From contig CAAENW010000053.1 in the NCBI GenBank assembly GCA_900757265.1, positions 1 through 5,389 on the forward strand: a stretch of DNA of 5,389 nt, read 5' to 3'. The stretch comes from an uncultured Collinsella sp. (GTDB taxonomy: Bacteria; Actinomycetota; Coriobacteriia; Coriobacteriales; Coriobacteriaceae). A program made the translations under genes and the position numbers. Shown here in pieces: positions 1-4,342 of this stretch (the first letter of the stretch is position 1; each line of letters begins with the position of its first letter). The notes under the pieces are model-generated. The model saw only the letters and a list, made by a program, of their open reading frames with translations, searched no databases and had not been told where the DNA came from.

Positions 1-133
1 CTGCCGCGAAGTCGCGTGGGTCGACCCCGCAGTCAAAGAGCCCCAGACCCAACGCCGCCGACTCGCTGGCTGCAGCATCGGGGCTGAGCATCAAATCAAG
101 ATGACAATGCGTGTCAAAGAATCGCGGTTCCAT
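1..133 (-). CDS. TatD-family metal-dependent hydrolase (N-terminal part)
   Basis: This is the first 44 codons of a gene that continues beyond the left edge. The visible protein begins MEPRFFDTHCHLDLM. The FxDTHCHLD signature near the N-terminus is the first metal-binding motif (HxH, here His9 and His11) of the TatD/YjjV branch of the amidohydrolase superfamily, and the later LGLFDCGVDP stretch fits the second beta strand of the barrel. Family members are cytosolic metal-dependent nucleases or phosphodiesterases. E. coli TatD is a 3'-5' exonuclease, but the exact substrate of this copy cannot be read from the fragment. The ATG has GCAGGA about 9 nt upstream and no in-frame alternative start. 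It begins only 14 nt after the stop of the upstream tcdA-like gene, so the two are probably co-transcribed. The YjjV-like start suggests that subgroup over TatD proper, but this is not certain. Confidence 0.85.
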   Translation of the reverse strand, partial: MEPRFFDTHCHLDLMLSPDAAASESAALGLGLFDCGVDPRDFAA

Positions 134-147
134 CGCAGGACATCCTG

Positions 148-939
148 CTAGTCCAGGCGCTGGCCATCGGAGCGTACGCGTTCGGTGCCGCGCCCGCTGA
201 TCTGGCGGATAACCTCGCCGGCAATCATTTGACCCATGATGGGCGGCATAAAACTGGCAGTTCCCAGCTCGGTGCGCTCGTGGATGTTGGAAGGGTCGCG
301 GGGCTGTGTCTTAACCGATTCCTCGCAGCTAAACAGTACGTGTAGGCTCTTGATTCCGCGCTTCTTGCATTCTTTGCGCATAATGCGGCTCATGGGGTCA
401 CGTACCGTATCGAAGATGTCGGCAAAGCGGAGGCACTCGGGATGGAGTTTGTTGGCCCCGCCCATGGAGCTAACCAAACGGATGTCATGGTCCTGAGCAT
501 ATTTGGCAATGGTGAGCTTGGCCGAGATGGTGTCGATGGCGTCGACGACGTAGTCTAGCTTGCCGTCCGTCTGCTCCAAAACGCCCGCGAAGAAATCATC
601 GATGTTGTCGCTCAGCAAGTATTCGGTGCGTTTGATAACGGTGGCGGCGGGATTGATGTCGTGGATCATGGCTTCCATCACGTCAACCTTGCGCTTGCCG
701 ACGGTGCTGTGAAAGGCGATGGCCTGTCGATTGATGTTGCTGGGCGCGACGATATCCTTGTCCAGAATCACAAAATGACCGATGCCGCCGCGGACAAGTG
801 CCTCGCAGCAGTTAGAGCCCACGCCTCCGCAGCCGAGCACCAGCACCGTGGCGTTGGCGAGTCTATCGAGTGCCTCACGGCCCATGATGATCTCGAGTTT
901 GGTGTCGCGTGTCTCGACGAGAGCAGCGGTTTCGGTCAT
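148..939 (-). CDS. tcdA: tRNA threonylcarbamoyladenosine dehydratase, TcdA-type (ThiF/MoeB/HesA E1-like)
   Basis: A 263-residue cytosolic E1-like enzyme. The family uses ATP to cyclise t6A at position 37 of ANN-decoding tRNAs to the hydantoin form ct6A, which supports decoding. The nucleotide-binding Rossmann motif GCGGVGS lies at residues 36-42, the acidic Asp60 follows at the end of the next strand (VILD), and the E1 signature NINRQ is at 68-72. A conserved lysine region (GKRK, 81-84) and the VVDAID motif (131-136) complete the adenylation site. The C-terminal LGTASFMPPIMG segment (225-236) matches the end of TcdA/YrvM-type proteins, and no MoeB/ThiF zinc-binding CxxC pairs are seen. Length fits TcdA (about 250-270). 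The start is fixed by GGAGG 7 nt upstream of the ATG. A TatD-family gene follows in the same operon. MoeB or ThiF is less likely, because no thiamine or molybdopterin gene is nearby. Confidence 0.9.
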   Translation of the reverse strand: MTETAALVETRDTKLEIIMGREALDRLANATVLVLGCGGVGSNCCEALVRGGIGHFVILDKDIVAPSNINRQAIAFHSTVGKRKVDVMEAMIHDINPAATVIKRTEYLLSDNIDDFFAGVLEQTDGKLDYVVDAIDTISAKLTIAKYAQDHDIRLVSSMGGANKLHPECLRFADIFDTVRDPMSRIMRKECKKRGIKSLHVLFSCEESVKTQPRDPSNIHERTELGTASFMPPIMGQMIAGEVIRQISGRGTERVRSDGQRLD

Positions 940-983
940 AGATATCCTCCGATGGGGAAGCGATTCATGTTTTAACTATCGCC

Positions 984-989
984 ATTATA
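984..989 (-). promoter_or_regulatory. Probable -10 box of the tcdA-tatD operon
   Basis: The minus strand carries a perfect TATAAT. Transcription would start near 977 and leave a leader of about 38 nt before the tcdA ATG at 939. The sequence 16-18 bp upstream (around 1006-1013) matches the -35 consensus poorly, so the call rests on the -10 box and its position only. Confidence 0.4.
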
Positions 990-1026
990 GGTATTATCGC
1001 GATTCCATTTGAGTCCTAGGGGCTTG

Positions 1027-1055
1027 TTGAAATGAGGCAGGGATTCGCATAAGAT
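1027..1055 (+). promoter_or_regulatory. Promoter-like element reading toward the small membrane-peptide gene (possible antisense RNA)
   Basis: TTGAAA (1027-1032; 5 of 6 to the -35 consensus) is followed by exactly 17 bp and TAAGAT (1050-1055; 4 of 6 to the -10 consensus). A transcript starting near 1062 on the plus strand would cross the 3' end and body of the convergent peptide gene at 1147-1233, which is the layout of type I toxin-antitoxin loci. No convincing terminator for such an RNA was found. The element could be a chance match. Confidence 0.3.
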
Positions 1056-1146
1056 GAAGCAGATGGCACCCGTTGCCGCGGGTTGGCCAACTCCCAAACA
1101 CGTTTGTAGCGTGAGAAGTGGCCGTCTTCGCATTACGCGGGGGCGG

Positions 1147-1233
1147 CTATTTCATTCGACCTCCAATGTGGATGCCGAGCTCCACGGCCGCGATTACAAG
1201 CAATAACAACGTCAGGACATCGTCAATACTCAT
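1147..1233 (-). CDS. Small single-span membrane peptide (28 aa), holin-like-toxin style
   Basis: A 28-codon gene starting MSIDDVLTLLLL. It has an acidic N-terminus (Asp4, Asp5), one hydrophobic helix over roughly residues 6-23 interrupted only by Glu18 and His22, and a short basic tail ending RMK. This is the build of short membrane-inserting peptides such as type I toxins and the putative holin-like toxins of Gram-positives, but no family assignment is secure from 28 residues. The main support is the ribosome binding site: AAGGAG (1241-1246 on the minus strand) with 7 nt to the ATG. A likely -10 box TACAAT lies at 1285-1290, leaving a leader of about 45 nt. The gene is divergent from sdpR-sdpI and shares their AT-rich control region. 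In Bacillus subtilis, sdpRI sits next to the toxin operon sdpABC, so this peptide might be an SdpI-linked toxin or regulator; that is inference. The reading frame extends further upstream (to 1359), but the longer form lacks a start signal and would cross the promoter. Confidence 0.6.
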   Translation of the reverse strand: MSIDDVLTLLLLVIAAVELGIHIGGRMK

Positions 1234-1284
1234 AGTCCATCTCCTTCTTGGGAAGAGGGAGCTGGCCCATCTGCTTCTGGACCC

Positions 1285-1313
1285 ATTGTATCTAAAAACG
1301 AACGAATGTTCTA
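1285..1313 (-). promoter_or_regulatory. Possible promoter of the small membrane-peptide gene
   Basis: On the minus strand, TACAAT (1285-1290; 5 of 6 to TATAAT) is preceded by a 17-bp spacer and TAGAAC (1308-1313), a weak -35 match (3 of 6). A TTAGA half-site like those in the sdpR operator directly abuts the -10 box (1291-1295). This would allow SdpR to control the peptide gene too. Confidence 0.4.
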
Positions 1314-1327
1314 TACATAACATTGCT

Positions 1328-1352
1328 ATTAGATAATTAGACAAACATCTAA
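1328..1352 (+). promoter_or_regulatory. Candidate SdpR operator
   Basis: TTAGACAAACATCTAA (1337-1352) is an inverted repeat of TTAGA and TCTAA arms around a 6-bp centre, the size expected for a dimeric ArsR-family winged-helix repressor. A third copy, ATTAGA at 1328-1333, is a direct repeat of 1336-1341 with an 8-bp period. The palindrome covers the presumed -35 box of sdpR, so binding would block RNA polymerase. This agrees with SdpR acting as an autorepressor in B. subtilis. The binding itself is inferred. Confidence 0.55.
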
Positions 1353-1366
1353 ATATCAAGTATAGT
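1338..1366 (+). promoter_or_regulatory. Probable sdpR-sdpI promoter
   Basis: TAGACA (1338-1343; 5 of 6 to TTGACA), a 17-bp spacer and TATAGT (1361-1366; 5 of 6 to TATAAT) form a good vegetative promoter. The start would be near 1373, about 28 nt before the sdpR ATG. The -35 box is embedded in the TTAGA/TCTAA palindrome. Confidence 0.6.
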
Positions 1367-1400
1367 GTGCACGTCGCGAGAGATAGCGAGAGGAGGTTCT

Positions 1401-1679
1401 ATGCCGGGAGAAGGTTTTAAGGCGCTGGCTGATCCAACGCGGCGGCGCATTTTGGAACTGCTGCGCGAGGGCAATTGCACGGCGGGGGAGCTTGCCAAGC
1501 ATTTCGATATCAGTAAGCCGTCGCTGAGCCATCACTTGGCGACGCTTAAAAACGCCGGGTTGGTGACCGACGAGCGCCATGGCCAAAACATCGTATACAG
1601 CTTAAACACCACCGTCATGCAGGATTTAATTGGCTGGTTTATGGGTTTTACAAACAATGAAGGTGATAAGGATGAATAA
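1401..1679 (+). CDS. sdpR: ArsR-family autorepressor SdpR
   Basis: A 92-residue winged-helix transcriptional repressor. It opens with FKALADPTRRRILELL, the classical first helices of ArsR-family proteins. Residues 31-57 (ELAKHFDISKPSLSHHLATL and following) form the recognition helix-turn-helix, and the ending YSLNTTVMQDLIGWFMGF closely follows B. subtilis SdpR. No metal-binding cysteine pair is present (a single Cys in the NCTAGEL region), as expected for SdpR rather than an arsenic or zinc sensor. In B. subtilis, SdpR represses its own sdpRI operon until SdpI, loaded with the SDP toxin, holds it at the membrane. AGGAGGT 3-4 nt before the ATG supports the start. A GTG further upstream at 1365 would lie within the promoter and lacks a binding site. 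The 3' end overlaps sdpI by 8 nt, and the operator palindrome lies just upstream. Confidence 0.93.
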   Translation: MPGEGFKALADPTRRRILELLREGNCTAGELAKHFDISKPSLSHHLATLKNAGLVTDERHGQNIVYSLNTTVMQDLIGWFMGFTNNEGDKDE

Positions 1680-2376
1680 CGAAAACAAGGGCATTCACCC
1701 CACAGGGGTATCGTCGCGCGTGTGGATTGCGCTGGTCGCTCTGTGCGTCGCCAATGTCGTAGCGCACCTCATGGTGATGCCGAGCTTGCCTGCGCAGATT
1801 CCCACGCACTGGGGCGCGAACGGCGCTGTCGACGGTTGGGGTCCTAGCTGGATGGCCTCCGCGCTCGGCGTGCTGCCTCTGGCGCTTCTCGCAATGTTCT
1901 GCGTGGTGCCGCGCATCGATCCCAAAGGTGAGGCATATCGAACCTCGGGTAAGTTCTATCAGGGCTTCGTAATTGCCTTCACCTTGTTCATGTGCGCCAT
2001 AAGCTGGCTGGGAGAGCTTACGGTCTGGGGCGTGGTGCCGGCGGTCGGTTCGGTCAACGTGCTGATTTCCGGTGCTATCGGTTTGCTGTTCATCGGCGTA
2101 GGCAACTACTTGCCGCGTGTGAAGCAGAACTATACGCTCGGTATCAAGACGCCTTGGGCGCTTGCCGATCCCGAGAACTGGCGCCGTACGCAGCGTTTTG
2201 GCGGCGCCTGCTTTATGGTGCTGGGTGTTGGTTTGATTGTGATGGGCGTGGCGGGTAGCGTGCTTTCGAGTGAAGTCGTCGCCGCGGTGATTGCGGTTCT
2301 GGCGTTTGGTTCAGCTGGAGCTGCCTACGTCTATTCGTATCTGCTGTGGCGCAAATCGCAGCGAGCCGCTCGTTAA
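1672..2376 (+). CDS. sdpI: SdpI-family immunity/signal membrane protein (DUF1648 plus SdpI domain)
   Basis: A 234-residue integral membrane protein with about six predicted helices (near 17-36, 61-80, 97-121, 126-145, 179-197 and 200-225). A DUF1648 motif, LPAQIPTHWGANGAVDGWG, spans residues 39-57. The SdpI signature GNYLPRVKQNYTLGIKTPWA at 144-163 continues with a DPENWRRTQRFGG stretch. In B. subtilis, SdpI confers immunity to the SDP cannibalism toxin and also sequesters SdpR to switch the operon on. Here the gene directly follows sdpR with ATGAATAA shared between start and stop, so it is almost certainly translationally coupled. AAGGTG inside the end of sdpR lies 6 nt before the chosen ATG; upstream in-frame starts at 1630 and 1657 lack this. 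The protein is somewhat longer than B. subtilis SdpI (about 207). No SDP toxin genes are in the window, so the toxin it answers to is unknown; many SdpI-family proteins have no known partner. Confidence 0.93.
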   Translation: MNNENKGIHPTGVSSRVWIALVALCVANVVAHLMVMPSLPAQIPTHWGANGAVDGWGPSWMASALGVLPLALLAMFCVVPRIDPKGEAYRTSGKFYQGFVIAFTLFMCAISWLGELTVWGVVPAVGSVNVLISGAIGLLFIGVGNYLPRVKQNYTLGIKTPWALADPENWRRTQRFGGACFMVLGVGLIVMGVAGSVLSSEVVAAVIAVLAFGSAGAAYVYSYLLWRKSQRAAR

Positions 2377-2442
2377 GGTTGCGGAAAACTAGCGTACGCA
2401 GTTCATAGTGTGTTAAGGGGGACTTTTCCCAGGTAGTATTAG

Positions 2443-2469
2443 GGGGTGTGGGCAACCATGCCCCTTTTT
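2443..2469 (+). terminator. Rho-independent terminator after sdpRI
   Basis: A 9-bp stem (2443-2451 with 2456-2464, including two G-T wobbles) closes on a GCAA tetraloop and is followed by five Ts. It lies 66 nt after the sdpI stop and 91 nt before ettA, so it most simply ends the sdpRI transcript. If the ettA promoter lies upstream of it (a TAGTAT occurs at 2434-2439 without a clear -35 box), it would instead be an attenuator in the ettA leader. Confidence 0.8.
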
Positions 2470-2542
2470 CGTTAAGTTTCAGAGCTGGTTTCCTCATTTC
2501 GTTTCCACTAAAGCGAATCAAGAATAGGGAAACAGCAGGTAG

Positions 2543-2557
2543 AAAGGATAAAACAGG
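2543..2557 (+). promoter_or_regulatory. Unusually spaced ribosome binding region of ettA
   Basis: The best Shine-Dalgarno-like stretch, AAAGGA (2543-2548), is 12 nt from the ATG, and a second CAGG (2554-2557) is only 3 nt away. Neither is at the ideal distance, although the protein start matches EttA exactly. The A-rich spacing may compensate. The start call therefore rests on protein similarity rather than on this site. Confidence 0.4.
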
Positions 2558-2560
2558 CAA

Positions 2561-4240
2561 ATGGCAGAGTTTATCTACCAGATGTATCAGGCTCGCAAGG
2601 CCCATGGCGACAAGGTAATCCTTGACGACGTGACCCTGAGCTTCTACCCCGGTGCCAAGATCGGTGTCGTGGGCCCCAACGGCATGGGCAAGTCGACCCT
2701 GCTCAAGATTATGGCCGGCATTGAGGAGGTCTCCAACGGCGATGCCAGGCTCACCCCCGGCTACACCGTGGGTATCCTGCAGCAGGAGCCGCCGCTCGAC
2801 GACGACAAGACCGTCATCGAGAACGTGCGCATGGCGTTTGGCGACATGATCGCCAAGGTCGATCGCTTCAATAAGATCGGCGAGGAGATGTGTGACCCGG
2901 ACTGCGACATGGACGCCCTCATGGCAGAGATGGGCAAGCTCCAGGACGAGATTGACGCCGCCGACGGCTGGGATATCGATTCCAAACTCGGCCAGGCCAT
3001 GGACGCCCTGCAGCTGCCCGATTCCGACATGCCGGTCAACGTGCTTTCCGGCGGCGAGCGCCGCCGTGTGGCCCTGTGCAAGCTGCTGCTCGAGGCTCCC
3101 GACCTGCTGCTGCTCGACGAGCCCACGAACCACCTGGACGCTGAGTCGATCCTGTGGCTCGAGCACTTCCTGCACAACTACCAAGGTGCGGTCCTTGCCG
3201 TCACGCACGATCGCTACTTCCTGGATAACGTCGCCGAGTGGATCTGCGAGGTCGACCGCGGCCACCTTTATCCCTACAAGGGCAACTACTCCACGTATCT
3301 GGAGACCAAGGCCGCCCGTATCGAGGCGCAGGGCAACCGCGATGCCAAGCTCGCCAAGCGCATGGAGGCCGAGCTCGAGTGGGTACGCAGCTCGCCCAAG
3401 GCTCGTCAGGCCAAGAACAAGGCCCGTCTGGCTCGCTACGAGGAGATGGAGGCCGAGGCCCGCGCCAGCCAGAAGCTAGACTGGACCGACATCCGCATCC
3501 CCGTGGGCCCGCGTCTGGGCAACAAGGTGCTCGAGGCCCATCATCTGCACAAGGAGTTCGATGGCCGCGTGCTCATCGACGACCTTTCGTTTACCCTGCC
3601 GCGCAACGGCATCGTGGGCGTCATCGGCCCCAACGGTGTCGGTAAGACCACACTGTTCAAGACGATTGTGGGTCTGGAGCCGCTGACTTCGGGCGAGCTT
3701 GAGGTGGGTGAGACCGTCAAGATCTCCTATGTCGACCAGAACCGTTCCGGCATCGACCCCGATAAGAACTTGTGGGAGGTCGTCTCGGACGGCCTGGACC
3801 ACATGATGGTCGGCGAGACCGAGGTTCCGAGCCGCGCTTATGTGGCGAGCTTTGGCTTTAAGGGCCAGGACCAGCAGAAGCGCGCTGGCGTACTCTCCGG
3901 TGGCGAGCGCAACCGTCTGAACTTGGCGCTTACGCTCAAGCAGGGCGGCAACCTGCTGCTCCTCGACGAGCCCACGAACGACCTCGACGTCGAGACGCTG
4001 TCCTCGCTCGAGGCGGCGCTGCTCGAGTTCCCGGGCTGCTCGGTGGTCATTAGCCACGATCGTATGTTCCTGGACCGCGTCGCCACGCACATCCTGGCGT
4101 GGGAGGGCACCGATGAGAACCCGGGCAACTGGTATTGGTTTGAGGGTAACTTCGAGGCCTATCAGGCCAACCGCATCGAGCGCCTGGGCGAGGACGCAGC
4201 CCAGCCGCATCGTATCCACAGGAAACTTACCAGGGACTAG
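2561..4240 (+). CDS. ettA: Energy-dependent translational throttle protein EttA (ABC-F ATPase)
   Basis: A 559-residue soluble ABC-F protein with two ABC ATPase domains and no membrane segments. In E. coli, EttA binds the ribosomal E site and regulates entry into the elongation cycle according to the ATP/ADP ratio. Domain 1: Walker A GPNGMGKST (38-46), Q-loop QQEP (74-77), an arm insertion (about 95-138), signature LSGGERRRV (162-170), Walker B LLLLDEPTNHLD (182-193, catalytic Glu187) and switch His216. A charged linker at about 243-322, containing ELEWVRSSPKARQAKNKARL, is the P-site tRNA interaction motif. Domain 2: Walker A GPNGVGKTT (356-364), signature LSGGER (445-450), Walker B LLLLDEPTNDLD (465-476) and switch His499. 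The arm, linker and conserved C-terminus (RLGEDAAQPHRIHRK) identify EttA rather than Uup, YbiT or an antibiotic-resistance ABC-F. E. coli EttA has 555 residues; a slightly longer loop at 515-525 accounts for much of the difference. All catalytic residues are intact. It appears monocistronic, bounded by terminators on both sides. Confidence 0.97.
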   Translation: MAEFIYQMYQARKAHGDKVILDDVTLSFYPGAKIGVVGPNGMGKSTLLKIMAGIEEVSNGDARLTPGYTVGILQQEPPLDDDKTVIENVRMAFGDMIAKVDRFNKIGEEMCDPDCDMDALMAEMGKLQDEIDAADGWDIDSKLGQAMDALQLPDSDMPVNVLSGGERRRVALCKLLLEAPDLLLLDEPTNHLDAESILWLEHFLHNYQGAVLAVTHDRYFLDNVAEWICEVDRGHLYPYKGNYSTYLETKAARIEAQGNRDAKLAKRMEAELEWVRSSPKARQAKNKARLARYEEMEAEARASQKLDWTDIRIPVGPRLGNKVLEAHHLHKEFDGRVLIDDLSFTLPRNGIVGVIGPNGVGKTTLFKTIVGLEPLTSGELEVGETVKISYVDQNRSGIDPDKNLWEVVSDGLDHMMVGETEVPSRAYVASFGFKGQDQQKRAGVLSGGERNRLNLALTLKQGGNLLLLDEPTNDLDVETLSSLEAALLEFPGCSVVISHDRMFLDRVATHILAWEGTDENPGNWYWFEGNFEAYQANRIERLGEDAAQPHRIHRKLTRD

Positions 4241-4245
4241 TTTGA

Positions 4246-4274
4246 TGTGGCAAAGGGACAGCCCCTTTGTCACA
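4246..4274. repeat. Intergenic palindrome, REP-like element candidate
   Basis: A 12-bp inverted repeat (4246-4257 with 4263-4274, one G-T wobble) around the 5-nt centre ACAGC. The core reads CAAAGGGACAGCCCCTTTG. It starts 6 nt after the ettA stop and has no T-tract on either strand, so it is not a standard terminator. Palindromes with an AAAGGGACAG/CCCTTT core are, from memory, dispersed between genes in many gut Clostridia and Coriobacteria. One copy alone cannot prove this is a repeat family. Confidence 0.5.
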
Positions 4275-4302
4275 CGAACTTATGCTCAACCTGGGAAAAT
4301 AA

Positions 4303-4341
4303 AAAACGCGGCGAACGTTTTTGTGACGTTCGCCGCGTTTT
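4303..4341. terminator. Bidirectional Rho-independent terminator between convergent genes
   Basis: A perfect 16-bp stem (4303-4318 with 4326-4341) encloses the 7-nt loop TTTTGTG. On the plus strand the stem ends in TTTT and serves ettA. On the minus strand it is followed by TTTTTTATTTT, a strong tract serving the gene that ends at 4343. The minus-strand stop codon is only one base from the stem. Confidence 0.92.
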
Positions 4342-4342
4342 G

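Noticed and set aside
1068..1083. ACCCG/CGGGT hairpin as terminator of the small peptide gene
   Set aside because: It has only a 5-bp clear stem, and no T-tract follows on the minus strand.
1223..1240. Five-codon ORF MDYEY overlapping the start of the small peptide gene on the minus strand
   Set aside because: Its ATG directly abuts the GGAG with no spacing, and such a short overlap is expected by chance.
1147..1359. 70-codon form of the small minus-strand ORF
   Set aside because: The extra N-terminal part is Arg-rich translated promoter/operator DNA with no binding site. The start at 1233 has a near-perfect one.
1365..1400. Earlier GTG start for sdpR at 1365
   Set aside because: It would overlap the -10 box and presumed transcription start, adds residues absent from SdpR, and has no ribosome binding site. 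The ATG at 1401 has AGGAGG.
1630..1671. Earlier TTG (1630) or ATG (1657) starts for sdpI
   Set aside because: They lie deep inside sdpR without a properly spaced binding site. The ATG at 1672 has AAGGTG at 6 nt and gives the usual N-terminus.
2213..3265. 350-codon minus-strand ORF opposite sdpI/ettA
   Set aside because: It is antisense to the strongly conserved ettA coding region. The composition mirrors GC-rich codon complements and no domain is recognisable.
3476..4273. 265-codon minus-strand ORF opposite the second half of ettA
   Set aside because: It is a shadow of ettA in a GC-rich genome; there is no binding site or recognisable domain.
4246..4274. Palindrome as the ettA terminator
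   Set aside because: There is no T-tract on either side, and a far better terminator follows at 4303-4341.
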